Assembly: GCA_900762815.1 (NCBI GenBank)
Contig: CAAFHX010000027.1
Span: forward strand, 1-47,203
From: Candidatus Avelusimicrobium facis
Lineage (GTDB): Bacteria; Elusimicrobiota; Elusimicrobia; Elusimicrobiales; Elusimicrobiaceae
DNA: 47,203 nt
Direction of reading: 5' to 3'
Below are positions 34,907 to 43,156 of the stretch, one piece after another. Every line of letters begins with the position of its first letter. Within the stretch, counting starts at the first letter, position 1. The notes beneath the pieces are model-generated. The model ran no database searches and was not told the origin of the DNA. It worked only from the letters and a program-made list of their open reading frames with translations. Both the position numbers and the translations under genes were made by a program.

Positions 34907-35404
34907 ATGAAAAAAACACTCAAAAAAGCCGCACCGAAAAAAGCCGCCAAACCGACGGCCAAAGAATCCCCGATTTTGAAGGAAGTCAAGCAGCTTTATT
35001 CGTTCATGCAAGACAATTCCATTGACACCTTGGAATACGACCAGAACGGCCTGTACTTGCGCTTGGTCAAAGCCAAACCGGCCCTGGTGCCCGTGCCTGT
35101 GAATATGGGCGCTGCCGCCGCGACGGGTACGTCTGCTCATCCGGCCGCCGCACAGGAACAATACAAAGAAGTCATCAAATCCCCGCTGATGGGTATTTTC
35201 TTCCGCGGTTCCACGCCCAGCGCGCCCCCGTTCGTCAAAGAAGGCGCCGAGGTAAAAAAAGGCGAAGTGATTTGTCTGATTGAAGCCATGAAGGTGTTTA
35301 ACGAAGTCCGTGCGGACTTTAACTGCATTGTGCAGAAAGTGCTGGTGGACAACGGCAAGCCCATTAAACAAGGCGAAGCGTTGTTTGCCATTGAAAGGAT
35401 TTAA
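34907..35404 (+). CDS. accB: Biotin carboxyl carrier protein of acetyl-CoA carboxylase
   Basis: 165 aa. A Lys/Ala-rich N-terminal extension (KKTLKKAAPKKAAKPTAKE) precedes the usual AccB N-domain (VKQLYSFMQDNSIDTLEYDQ), a Pro/Ala linker, and the biotinyl domain with SPLMGIFFRGSTPSAPPFV, the thumb loop of acetyl-CoA carboxylase carriers, and EAMKVFNE, where K129 is the biotinylated lysine. It carries carboxybiotin in fatty acid synthesis. accC, its common partner, is not next to it; a winged-helix gene follows two bases after the stop. Confidence 0.96.
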   Translation: MKKTLKKAAPKKAAKPTAKESPILKEVKQLYSFMQDNSIDTLEYDQNGLYLRLVKAKPALVPVPVNMGAAAATGTSAHPAAAQEQYKEVIKSPLMGIFFRGSTPSAPPFVKEGAEVKKGEVICLIEAMKVFNEVRADFNCIVQKVLVDNGKPIKQGEALFAIERI

Positions 35405-35406
35405 GC

Positions 35407-35643
35407 ATGACCCCGCTTCAAGAAACCATTCAAGCCGCCTGCGGGCGCATGATGGAATACCTGCAAGAGAAGCAAGAGGCTTCCTCTTGGCAGCTCAAGC
35501 TGGCCTTGCATTTGTCCAGCTCGGTGCTGTATTTGTCCTTGGGGGTCTTATTGAACCAAGGCAAAATCCGCCTGGAGGCCGACGGGATCAACTACAAAGT
35601 ATCCCTGCCGCAGCCGGACCTTCCCCCGCAGCAGTCCTTCTGA
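35407..35643 (+). CDS. Small winged-helix protein (DUF2582-like)
   Basis: 78 aa. The segment SSWQLKLALHLSSSVLYLSLGVLLNQGKIRLEADG, given in parts, reads as a helix-turn-helix followed by a wing: a first helix ending QLKLALHL, a second helix with SSSVLYLSLGVLL, and the beta wing KIRLEADGINYKV. This resembles the short winged-helix DUF2582 proteins. It starts 2 bp after accB and ends at the terminator at 35650, so it is in the accB operon. DNA binding and any effect on fatty acid genes are inference. Confidence 0.75.
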   Translation: MTPLQETIQAACGRMMEYLQEKQEASSWQLKLALHLSSSVLYLSLGVLLNQGKIRLEADGINYKVSLPQPDLPPQQSF

Positions 35644-35649
35644 TTTACA

Positions 35650-35671
35650 GGCCCCGCAAGGGGCCTTTTTT
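35650..35671 (+). terminator. Intrinsic terminator of the accB operon
   Basis: GGCCCC (35650-35655), GCAA loop, GGGGCC (35660-35665), then TTTTTT. Confidence 0.92.
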
Positions 35672-35745
35672 ACGCCGGGGCCGTTTGCGGCGTTGCCCGT
35701 CGGCGAAAAGCGGGCATTGGGGGGCTGTGTTTTCGCTCACAAAAT

Positions 35746-35754
35746 TGCTAAAAT
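35746..35754 (+). promoter_or_regulatory. Extended -10 promoter of ftsK, leaderless start
   Basis: TGC plus TAAAAT (35749-35754) ends six bases before ATG 35761, with no ribosome site. Same arrangement as at 1758-1773. Confidence 0.55.
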
Positions 35755-35760
35755 AAATAC

Positions 35761-38076
35761 ATGGCCAACAGATATACCTACATCCACAAAAAATCAAAGA
35801 AAAAAGCCAAAAAAACCGACTCCGTACGTTGGCTGGCGTCCTCTTTGTACATCTTGGGCTTTGCCCTGGACGCGTGGCTGTTTGCCATTTTGTGGTTTGG
35901 GGTAGATAAAGCCGTGGCCAGCCGGACCCTTGCCGTCTATTTAAACCAACTGCTGGGCCAAGGGGCGGCGCTGATTCCCTTGTTTTTGAGTTATTGGCTG
36001 GTGCGCAGTTTGGTGAAAAAGACGTCGGCGTTTGTCTTTTTCTTAATCGGTTCTTTGGTTACCCTGACGGCCTTTTCCTCTGTATTAACCTTGCTGAAGC
36101 GGATTTTTGCCGATTCGCAAATTACGGGCGGCGCCGCCGGAGAAAAGCTGTTTTTATGGTTTGAGGGCATTGCCGGCACGGTGGGGGCGGCGCTCTTTTC
36201 TTTGGCCGTGCTGCTGATTGGGCTGCATATGCTTTTTGCCATCCCGTGGCAGACGATTTTGCAAAAGACCGCCGAGTTTTTGCGCGATGATTTCCAAGAC
36301 TGGATGGAAGCCCGCGCCGAATTAAAAGAAAAAGTAAAAGAGGCCCAAAAAGAGCTTAAAGAAGCGCCGCTGAACACGCCGGCCATAATCCAAAGCGACG
36401 CAGAGGCAGAGCCCGCACCGTCCAAACCCAAAATTTACCGCGGGGGCCAAATCAAAGCCCCGGTGGCCGATATGGTCAAGGAACTGCCGCGCGGCAACAA
36501 ACCCGCCCCGGCGGCCCAGCCTGCCGATGCGGAAGAGGCCGGGGAAAACTTGGCCGACCGACCGCCCTTTAATCCGGCCACGTTTCAGCTGCCCTCTTTG
36601 GACCTGTTGGCCAACCCGGCCAACAACGGCGTAGTCGGCCCGACCGACGAGGAAATCGCCGACGCGACCAAACGCCTGGAAGAAACCTTAAAAAACTTTG
36701 ACATTGGCGCGCATGTAACCGGGGTTTCGCCCGGCCCGGTGGTTACCCGCTATGAAATCAAACCCGACCCGGGGGTGAAAATTTCCTCTATTGTGTCCAT
36801 TTCCAATGACATTGCCTTGGCCATGAAAGCCAAGTCTATCCGCGTGGAAGCGCCCATCCCGGGCAAGGATGCCATCGGCTTTGAAATCCCCAATGACCGC
36901 CCGGTCATGGTAACGATGAAAGAGATTTTGCAGGACCCGGTGTATACCCAATCCAAAGCGCGCATTCCCGTGGGCCTGGGCCGCTATGCAGACGGCGTAC
37001 CCGCCGGGGCCACGCTGGAGAAGTGGCCGCATATCCTCATTGCCGGGGCCACCAACAGCGGCAAATCCATTTGTCTGCACACCATTATCATGTCCGTGCT
37101 GTACCACGCCAAACCCAACGAAGTCAAATTTTTGATGATTGACCCCAAACGCTTGGAGCTGACTTTGTATGAGGGCATCCCGCATTTGTATGACCCCAAA
37201 ACCTCGTGCGATGATGTAAATGTGGTAACCGACGCGCAAGGGGCCGTTAAATCCCTGCAAATGCTGGTCAAGGTCATGGAAAAACGCCTGCAAATTATGG
37301 AGTTGGCCAAGGTGAAAAACATTGAAGGCTACAATGCCTGGGCCGAAAAGAAAGGGGAAGAAAAAATGTTTTACATCATCGTCATCATTGATGAAATGGC
37401 TGACCTGATGTTGCAAACCCGCGCCGCTATTGAAGACTCCGTCCAACGCTTGGCCCAAATGGCCCGCGCCGTGGGCATCCACCTGATTTTGTGCACGCAG
37501 CGCCCGTCCGTAAACGTCATCACGGGCGTGATTAAGGCCAACTTGCCTTCGCGCATTGCCCTGCAAGTAGCCAGCAAGACCGATTCGCGCGTGATTTTGG
37601 ACGGCGCCGGGGCAGAGCTGCTGCTGGGCCGGGGGGATATGCTCTATCAGGGCACCTCGGACCAAAAACCGCACCGTATCCAAGGGGCCTATGTCAGCGA
37701 AAATGAAATTACCGCCGTGGCGGACTTTTTACGCGCCCAAGGTGCGCCGGATTACCCGGTACAAATTTTGGCCGACCACAGCCTGCAGCGCCCGCAGGAC
37801 GGGCTGGGCACCTCGCCGGAGGAATTGCTGGCGGCCTTGACGCTGATTACGCAGCGGCGGCGCGTCTCGCAAGATTTACTCAAGGCGCATTTTGGGTCCT
37901 CGGCCCGCGCCACCAATATTTTAAGCGTGTTGGAAATGAAAGGCTTTATCACCAAGCCCGAAGGCTCCAACCGCTGGGAAATTCATTACGATATGATTGA
38001 AGAACAAATCCGCGCGCTGCAAAACCGCGAGACGGACAAATATCAGGAGCCCGAATATGAAACGGTTTACAAATAG
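35761..38076 (+). CDS. ftsK: DNA translocase FtsK
   Basis: 771 aa. Basic N-terminus, about four membrane helices up to residue 170, a short Lys/Glu linker (about 175-290), then the alpha/beta/gamma motor: GPVVTRYEIKPDPGVKIS, Walker A G429-A-T-N-S-G-K-S436, IVIIDEMADLM (Walker B), LAQMARAVGIHLILCTQRPSVNVITG and RIALQVASKTDSRVILDGAGAE. The C-terminal gamma winged helix is present (RRVSQDLLKAHFGSSARATNI). It pumps DNA at the septum and aids dimer resolution. First gene of a nine-gene envelope run; its end overlaps the lolA start by 20 nt. Confidence 0.97.
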   Translation: MANRYTYIHKKSKKKAKKTDSVRWLASSLYILGFALDAWLFAILWFGVDKAVASRTLAVYLNQLLGQGAALIPLFLSYWLVRSLVKKTSAFVFFLIGSLVTLTAFSSVLTLLKRIFADSQITGGAAGEKLFLWFEGIAGTVGAALFSLAVLLIGLHMLFAIPWQTILQKTAEFLRDDFQDWMEARAELKEKVKEAQKELKEAPLNTPAIIQSDAEAEPAPSKPKIYRGGQIKAPVADMVKELPRGNKPAPAAQPADAEEAGENLADRPPFNPATFQLPSLDLLANPANNGVVGPTDEEIADATKRLEETLKNFDIGAHVTGVSPGPVVTRYEIKPDPGVKISSIVSISNDIALAMKAKSIRVEAPIPGKDAIGFEIPNDRPVMVTMKEILQDPVYTQSKARIPVGLGRYADGVPAGATLEKWPHILIAGATNSGKSICLHTIIMSVLYHAKPNEVKFLMIDPKRLELTLYEGIPHLYDPKTSCDDVNVVTDAQGAVKSLQMLVKVMEKRLQIMELAKVKNIEGYNAWAEKKGEEKMFYIIVIIDEMADLMLQTRAAIEDSVQRLAQMARAVGIHLILCTQRPSVNVITGVIKANLPSRIALQVASKTDSRVILDGAGAELLLGRGDMLYQGTSDQKPHRIQGAYVSENEITAVADFLRAQGAPDYPVQILADHSLQRPQDGLGTSPEELLAALTLITQRRRVSQDLLKAHFGSSARATNILSVLEMKGFITKPEGSNRWEIHYDMIEEQIRALQNRETDKYQEPEYETVYK

Positions 38077-38710
38077 CCTGCTGGCCTTGGCGCTGTGCGG
38101 GGCTTGGGGGGTGGCGCAGGCGCAAGCTCCGGCCGCCCAGACGGGCACAGCCCCGGCAAAAAAAGATTTTACGGCCTGCTTTGCCGCGTGGGATAAAGAC
38201 ATGCACACCTTGCAGACGGATTTTACACAAACTACCGAATATGACGGCGTGCAAATCAGCCGTTCCCAGGGGCGCATTTATTACCGCCAAGCGGGCACGC
38301 TGTTGCGCCTGGATAACTTAGACGGCGGGCAGATTACCCAATCGGCCCTGACGGATAAAAAACAAATTTATGTGTTGGACGAAAAAGGCAAACTCGTTAC
38401 GCAAGTGGCATGGCAGGAATGGCTTTCGGGCCAACCCAACCAAGCTTTGTTTGACTTCGGCCGCTATACGGCGCTGCTTGCACGCCACCGCACCGAAGAG
38501 TTCGCCCGCCTCGGGGGCCAAGTGGTGTTGCGCTTAACGCCCAAAACCCAGCCGGCCGAGTATATTTTATATGTTGCTTTGAATGAAAAAACCTGCTTTC
38601 CGCAGGCCATTACCGTACAGGCGGATTTAATGAAAACCACCGCCCTGCTGACGGACCCGGTCTTAAACGCCGGACTGAAGAAAGACCTATTTAAGGAGCT
38701 AAACAAATGA
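38057..38710 (+). CDS. lolA: LolA-like outer-membrane lipoprotein carrier
   Basis: 217 aa from ATG 38057, the start that gives a clean signal peptide (MKRFTNSLLALALCGAWGVAQAQA); an upstream in-frame start inside ftsK is unlikely. The mature part matches the LolA pattern: a first helix with LQTDFTQTTEY, GRIYYRQAGTLLRL, DKKQIYVLDEKGKLV, and YILYVALNEKTCFPQAITVQ. LolA shuttles lipoproteins across the periplasm, which fits the four lipoproteins predicted in this window. ftsK-lolA adjacency is also known in proteobacteria. The stop overlaps the pgsA ATG (ATGA). Confidence 0.88.
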   Translation: MKRFTNSLLALALCGAWGVAQAQAPAAQTGTAPAKKDFTACFAAWDKDMHTLQTDFTQTTEYDGVQISRSQGRIYYRQAGTLLRLDNLDGGQITQSALTDKKQIYVLDEKGKLVTQVAWQEWLSGQPNQALFDFGRYTALLARHRTEEFARLGGQVVLRLTPKTQPAEYILYVALNEKTCFPQAITVQADLMKTTALLTDPVLNAGLKKDLFKELNK

Positions 38711-39333
38711 TGACCCTGGCCAATAAAATTACTTTGACGCGCGCGGCGTTGTCTATTTTGATGTTCTTGTTTATTTTAATGCCCTTTGGCTGGGCCCGTT
38801 TGACGGCCACGCTGATTTTTATCGTGGCGGCCAGCACGGACTGGCTGGACGGCAAAATCGCCCGCGAAACCAATACGGTTACCCCGTTTGGGGCCATTGT
38901 GGACCCGTTTGTGGACAAAATTTTGGTAGCGGCGGCGCTGTTTGCCTTTGTGGGCATCCGGGAGCTGGACGTGCCCATTTGGGCGGTTTTTTTCATCCTG
39001 TTGCGCGAGCTGATGATTTCCACCCTGCGCGTGATTGCCGCACTGGAGGGCAAGGTCATGGCGGCCGAGCGCTGGGGCAAATTTAAAACGGTCATCCAAA
39101 TGGTGGCCGTTGGCACGATTTTCTTTGTGTTGGACTTGTACCACTTTTCCCATATTTTAAAGGGACAAGCCCAAGAGGTGTGCCAAATCGCTTTTTGCAC
39201 CTTGAGCCAAGTGCCCTACGCCATGACGGCCATTGCCGCCGTGATTACCTGGATCAGCGCCATTTCTTATTTAAGAAACAACTGGGAACTGCTTAAAAAA
39301 TCGTGGAGTTTGCCGCATGCAAAAACTCATTAA
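38707..39333 (+). CDS. pgsA: CDP-diacylglycerol-glycerol-3-phosphate phosphatidyltransferase
   Basis: 208 aa with four or more membrane helices. The CDP-alcohol phosphatidyltransferase motif D-G-x2-A-R-x8-G-x3-D-x3-D is complete: DGKIAR, then G in TPFGAIVDPFVD with both final aspartates. It makes phosphatidylglycerophosphate, the first step to phosphatidylglycerol. The following pgpA gene encodes the next enzyme and overlaps by 17 nt, which supports PgsA over other family members such as phosphatidylserine or cardiolipin synthases. Confidence 0.94.
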   Translation: MMTLANKITLTRAALSILMFLFILMPFGWARLTATLIFIVAASTDWLDGKIARETNTVTPFGAIVDPFVDKILVAAALFAFVGIRELDVPIWAVFFILLRELMISTLRVIAALEGKVMAAERWGKFKTVIQMVAVGTIFFVLDLYHFSHILKGQAQEVCQIAFCTLSQVPYAMTAIAAVITWISAISYLRNNWELLKKSWSLPHAKTH

Positions 39334-39808
39334 CGCCTTAGCCACCGGCTTTTTTATCAGTTATTTACCGGCGCGGGTCATTCCCTTTAAAAAAAATACA
39401 GGCGCGGGGTTTTTGGGCACATTGCTGGCGGTACCCTTGGCATTGCTGTGGCCGGGGGATTACCTGCTGCAGCTGGTGCTTTTGCTGGCGTTTTGGGCCG
39501 GGGCCGTGTGGGTATGCGCCCGGGCGAGGCTGGGGGGCCAATGCCAGGGGCATGACAACCCCAAAATCGTCCTGGATGAAGTGGCGGGCTATTTGACGGC
39601 GATGCTCTTTTTGCCGCATACATGGCCGTTTTTGCTGGCGGCGTTTGTGCTCTTTCGCACCTTGGACACCCTAAAACCCTGGCCCGTGAACTATTTTGAC
39701 CGGATGCCCAATGCCTTTGGCGTGGTGTTTGATGATGTGGCCGCCGGGCTGATATCCAATATTTTAATACAGATTTTTGTAATATTTTATACAAGAGGCG
39801 GGTTTTAA
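39317..39808 (+). CDS. pgpA: Phosphatidylglycerophosphatase A
   Basis: 163 aa membrane protein. Family signatures are FFISYLPARVIPFKKNTGAGFLGT, HDNPKIVLDEVAGYLTAM (the D-E-x-x-G metal-binding motif), FRTLDTLKPWPVNYFDRM and FGVVFDDVAAGL. It dephosphorylates phosphatidylglycerophosphate to phosphatidylglycerol. Together with the overlapping pgsA it forms a two-step phospholipid module inside the envelope run. Confidence 0.95.
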   Translation: MQKLINALATGFFISYLPARVIPFKKNTGAGFLGTLLAVPLALLWPGDYLLQLVLLLAFWAGAVWVCARARLGGQCQGHDNPKIVLDEVAGYLTAMLFLPHTWPFLLAAFVLFRTLDTLKPWPVNYFDRMPNAFGVVFDDVAAGLISNILIQIFVIFYTRGGF

Positions 39809-39831
39809 TACCCACCTAAAGGAGATGAAAA

Positions 39832-40473
39832 ATGGACTTTTCCAATATGACCAATTTGCGCGAACTTTTCGCTGCGGGCGGGCCGGTGCTGATTCTGTTG
39901 ATTGTGCTCTCGGTCTATTCGCTTTCCGTGATTTTTGAGCGCTTCTTTAAATTCAAAAAAAGCATCGGCATGTCCCGCAAGCTGATCGCCTATTGCCGCC
40001 ACCCGATTCGCTCGGACAACTACGAAAAAGTGGCCGACGCCTGCAACAAAGACCTCACGCGCGATACCCCGGCGGCGCATGTCATCAAAGCCCTGTTGGA
40101 AAAACGCGACCGCTCCAAAGCCGAGATGAAGGAAATCGCCTCCTCCGCCATTGATTGGGAAGTAACCAAACTGCAGCGCAAACTGACCGTTTTGGGCACC
40201 TTGGGCAGCATTACGCCGTTTATCGGCTTGTTCGGCACGGTCATCGGGGTCATGCACGCGTTTAAAGATTTGGCCGGAGCCACCGCGACGGCCGGGGGTG
40301 CGTCCATCGTGGCGGCCGGCATTGCCGAGGCCTTGATTAACACGGCTGCGGGCTTGTTCGTGGCCATTCCGGCGGTCATTGCGTACAACTACTTTTTGTC
40401 CAAGACCAATTATTTTGGCAAAGAGCTGGAAAACATCGCCGACGAAATCATCTTTCAACAAAACCGCGGGTAA
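39832..40473 (+). CDS. tolQ: TolQ/ExbB/MotA-family proton channel protein
   Basis: 213 aa with three membrane helices. The N-terminal helix is VLILLIVLSVYSLSVIFERFFKF, given here in two parts; the conserved core is LGTLGSITPFIGLFGTVIGVMHAF and GIAEALINTAAGLFVAIPAVIAYN, the family's most conserved segments, with the Thr in the T-A-A-G helix. With TolR it uses the proton gradient to energise a TonB/TolA-type protein across the envelope. AAGGAG precedes the ATG. Whether the set is Tol or Ton cannot be fixed from sequence; no tolB or pal is in the window. Confidence 0.92.
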   Translation: MDFSNMTNLRELFAAGGPVLILLIVLSVYSLSVIFERFFKFKKSIGMSRKLIAYCRHPIRSDNYEKVADACNKDLTRDTPAAHVIKALLEKRDRSKAEMKEIASSAIDWEVTKLQRKLTVLGTLGSITPFIGLFGTVIGVMHAFKDLAGATATAGGASIVAAGIAEALINTAAGLFVAIPAVIAYNYFLSKTNYFGKELENIADEIIFQQNRG

Positions 40474-40476
40474 ACT

Positions 40477-40878
40477 ATGGCGCACAAACAAAGAACCGTC
40501 ATGGCCGATATCAACATGGTGCCTTTTATAGACATCACGTTGATTTTGCTGATTATTTTTATGGTGATGAGCCCCATGCTGGTGCAAATGCAGATGAATG
40601 TGGATTTGCCCAAGTCTAATGCGGTCAATACCACCGCCGAGGAGGACGTCATCCGCATAGAGGTGCAAAAAAGCGGCTCTATCCGCATAGACAACCGCAC
40701 CTATACCCTGCAAAACCTGGAGCGGGAGCTGGTGCTGCGCATGGGCAAGGCCAATAAAAAAACCATTCTGGTAGAGGCGGACAAAAATGTACCCATTCAA
40801 ACGGTGGTGGATGTGTTTGACATCGCCAAAAAATTGGGGGCGGCCAAATTGGGGATTGGCGTACTATCTAAAAACTAA
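40477..40878 (+). CDS. tolR: TolR/ExbD-family protein
   Basis: 133 aa. Cytoplasmic start with ADINMVPFIDITLILLIIFM: D19 in FID-I-T-L is the proton-path aspartate of the family, inside the single membrane helix. The periplasmic domain has the usual IRIEVQKSGSIRIDNR, and the end VVDVFDIAKKLGAAKLGI matches the ExbD/TolR C-terminal helix. It starts 3 nt after tolQ, and its TAA overlaps the ATG of the next gene (TAATG). Confidence 0.93.
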   Translation: MAHKQRTVMADINMVPFIDITLILLIIFMVMSPMLVQMQMNVDLPKSNAVNTTAEEDVIRIEVQKSGSIRIDNRTYTLQNLERELVLRMGKANKKTILVEADKNVPIQTVVDVFDIAKKLGAAKLGIGVLSKN

Positions 40879-41615
40879 TGAACCGGTATTTTGCGCTTTC
40901 TTGTGCTTTTCACTTGCTGCTGGCCGTGACGGTGATGCTGGTCTTGGGCGCGGGCAAAAACAGCTCCAAAACCACCTATACTATTGACTTTATCGGCAGC
41001 GGGAAGGTGGTGTCTATGCAGCAACAGCAAAAGGCGGCTGCCGCGCCCGCCGTTGCGCCCAAAACAGCCGAAGTGAAGAAGGAAATCGCCCAGCCGGCCC
41101 CGGCCCCCAAAGCCGAAGAACCCCAAAAAACGGCTAAAAAAGCCTATCAGTCCAAGGCGGAAATTTCCACCAAAAAGCAACCTAAAAAGAAAAAAGCGCC
41201 CGCTCCCTTGGCGGCCCCCAGCATTTTAGATGAAGCCGACGAACCCTCCCAAAAAGAAACCGCGTCAGAGGCCTCTTCCTCCGGCGGCGCAGAGGGGGAA
41301 TTTGAGGGCGGAAATATCCAAACCGATTTTGCCACATTCCCGTATCCGTGGTACATTACGCAAGTGCGCAACAGCCTGTGGAGCGAGTGGGAAAAACGCC
41401 GCCCCGTCGGCACCGTACGGGGGACCATGGTCTCTTTTGCCATTGCGCGCGACGGAAAAATTAAAAATTTGAAGGTGCAGAAATCCTCCGGGGATGACAG
41501 CTTTGACTTTGCCGCCAAATCAGCCGTCATCAACGCAGGTCCGTTTCCTCCTTTGCCCATGCTGTATGAAAAGGACGAACTGACGGTAACCGTGGAATTT
41601 AAACAGGAGAAATAA
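40878..41615 (+). CDS. TonB/TolA-like energy transducer
   Basis: 245 aa. One N-terminal membrane helix (FALSCAFHLLLAVTVMLVLG), a long Lys/Ala/Pro/Glu spacer (about 50-130) as in TonB and TolA, and a C-terminal TonB/TolA-type domain: YPWYITQVRNSLWSEWEKRRP, GTMVSFAIARDGKIKNLKVQKSSGDDSFD split here as landmarks, and VTVEFKQEK at the end. It would span the periplasm and pass energy from TolQ/TolR to an outer-membrane partner. The short C-terminal domain and no neighbouring receptor leave Tol versus Ton open. Confidence 0.88.
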   Translation: MNRYFALSCAFHLLLAVTVMLVLGAGKNSSKTTYTIDFIGSGKVVSMQQQQKAAAAPAVAPKTAEVKKEIAQPAPAPKAEEPQKTAKKAYQSKAEISTKKQPKKKKAPAPLAAPSILDEADEPSQKETASEASSSGGAEGEFEGGNIQTDFATFPYPWYITQVRNSLWSEWEKRRPVGTVRGTMVSFAIARDGKIKNLKVQKSSGDDSFDFAAKSAVINAGPFPPLPMLYEKDELTVTVEFKQEK

Positions 41616-41616
41616 T

Positions 41617-42120
41617 ATGACCGGTTGGCAACGCTTTTTTCTGCTGCTTGTATGCTGTGTCGGGGTGCTGATTTTGTGGCCGCAGTATAACTCCGACGGG
41701 CTGATGTTTATGGCGGGGGCTTTCTTACTGTGGACGTGCATTATCATTTTGCTCTCCGTGCTGGGCAATGTATTTGCTTTGTATAAATTTGAGTTTTTAA
41801 ACCGCTTCATCAGCCTGTTGTATTTGGGGGTGATGTTGGCCTCGCTGTTGTATTATTTCCCGTTGCCAGACGACCAAACCCCCATGGGCCGCCTGCGGCA
41901 AAACGTCTGGCCCACCGTGCAGGACGCCAAAGACGGCATGAAACGGCTGACCTTTAATTTTGACTTTGTCCGCCGCAATGTCCACCGCGACGCCAATTAT
42001 GTCAACCAAAAATTAGACGATACCTCTGAAAAAGCCGCCGAAATCAAAAAGTCCCTTCAAAAGAAAAAGGAAAAGCTGGACATCGTGGTAGAAAAATGGG
42101 GCGAAGGAGAAAAAGAATGA
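41617..42120 (+). CDS. Three-helix membrane protein with coiled-coil tail, unknown
   Basis: 167 aa. Three hydrophobic segments (about residues 5-22, 30-55 and 62-82) are followed by a charged C-terminal part with coiled-coil character (DDTSEKAAEIKKSLQKKKEKLD). I recognise no family. It starts one base after the TonB/TolA-like gene and its stop overlaps the next ATG, so it is in the operon; it could be an accessory part of the TolQR-type complex, but that is inference from position. Confidence 0.8.
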   Translation: MTGWQRFFLLLVCCVGVLILWPQYNSDGLMFMAGAFLLWTCIIILLSVLGNVFALYKFEFLNRFISLLYLGVMLASLLYYFPLPDDQTPMGRLRQNVWPTVQDAKDGMKRLTFNFDFVRRNVHRDANYVNQKLDDTSEKAAEIKKSLQKKKEKLDIVVEKWGEGEKE

Positions 42121-43094
42121 AAAAGACCGTTTTTGTAACCGGGGGCCAGGGATTTATCGGCAAACGCCTGACCGATGCGCTTTTGCAGCAGGGATATAAG
42201 GTGCGCGTGGCTTCCCGCCGAGCGCCCCGCCAGCAGCCCGTCAACCCTGACGTCTCTGTGGTGCAGGTCAATTACCAAGATGTCCGCTCTTTGCAAAACG
42301 CCATGCAGGGCTGCGTCGGCGTCTACCACCTGGCGGCGGTGTTGTTTGGGTTTCATTACAGCGATTTTGAAAAAGGCAATGCCCAAGTTACCCGCAATAT
42401 GGTGCAGGCGGCCCGGCAAACGCCGGGCTTAGAGCGCTTTGTGTATGTGTCCTCTTTGGCCGCTTCCGGCTATGCAGCCGACGAAGCGCACCCGCGCACA
42501 GAGGCCGACGAACCCCACCCGGTTTCCGACTACGGTATAACCAAACTGGCGGGGGAAAAGGCCGTGCAAACCTTGGCCGCGCCGATTACCTGGACCATTG
42601 TCCGCCCGCCGATTGTATACGGGCCGCACGACTCGGGCGTGTCCAAGATTGCGCTGTGGGTCAAGCGCGGGCTGATGGTCAATACCTCGGGCAAAGGCCT
42701 GTTTAGCTTTGTGTATGTGGATGATTTGGTGTGCGCCTTGGCCGCCGTACCGCAAACGCCGGGCACGGAAAACCAAATCTTCTTTGTGTGTGAGGAGCAG
42801 GATTACCCTTGGCCGCAATTTATTGAAAAAATGGCCCGCGCCATGGGCGTGCGCAAACCCTTTATGCCCAATGCCCCTAAATGGATGCTGCAGGTGGCGG
42901 CGGCGGTTTACTCGCTCTGCGCACGCGTGAGCGGGGCCCAACCGGCTTTAAACTATGACAAAGTAAAAGAAGCCGTCATTGACGGGCACTGGATTTGCAG
43001 CGGCCAAAAATGGCAAGCCCTGACCGGGCAACGCTTTACCCCGCTGGAGGAAGGGCTGCAAAAAACCTTCGCCCAGCCGGAAAAAGAGAACTAA
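42117..43094 (+). CDS. NAD-dependent epimerase/dehydratase (extended SDR)
   Basis: 325 aa from ATG 42117, which follows GGAG and overlaps the previous stop as ATGA; an in-frame ATG at 42096 would add seven basic residues. Rossmann motif VTGGQGFIGKRL (GxxGxxG), VYHLAAVLFG, VYVSSLAASGY, and active-site Y-x3-K in SDYGITKLAGEKA. The later IVRPPIVYGPHDSGVSKI matches extended SDRs acting on nucleotide sugars or on 3-beta-hydroxysteroid/dihydroflavonol-type substrates. Its substrate is unknown. It is the last gene of the ftsK run and closes at the terminator at 43108. Confidence 0.9.
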   Translation: MKKTVFVTGGQGFIGKRLTDALLQQGYKVRVASRRAPRQQPVNPDVSVVQVNYQDVRSLQNAMQGCVGVYHLAAVLFGFHYSDFEKGNAQVTRNMVQAARQTPGLERFVYVSSLAASGYAADEAHPRTEADEPHPVSDYGITKLAGEKAVQTLAAPITWTIVRPPIVYGPHDSGVSKIALWVKRGLMVNTSGKGLFSFVYVDDLVCALAAVPQTPGTENQIFFVCEEQDYPWPQFIEKMARAMGVRKPFMPNAPKWMLQVAAAVYSLCARVSGAQPALNYDKVKEAVIDGHWICSGQKWQALTGQRFTPLEEGLQKTFAQPEKEN

Positions 43095-43107
43095 GTTTCC
43101 TTTCCAC

Positions 43108-43135
43108 AAAAAATGCCCCGCAAGGGGCATTTTTT
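43108..43135. terminator. Bidirectional terminator
   Basis: AAAAAATGCCCC (43108-43119), GCAA, GGGGCATTTTTT (43124-43135). Separates the convergent epimerase and ppa genes; both strands have T-runs. Confidence 0.92.
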
Positions 43136-43156
43136 ATAAGCAGCGGCAACGGAAAC

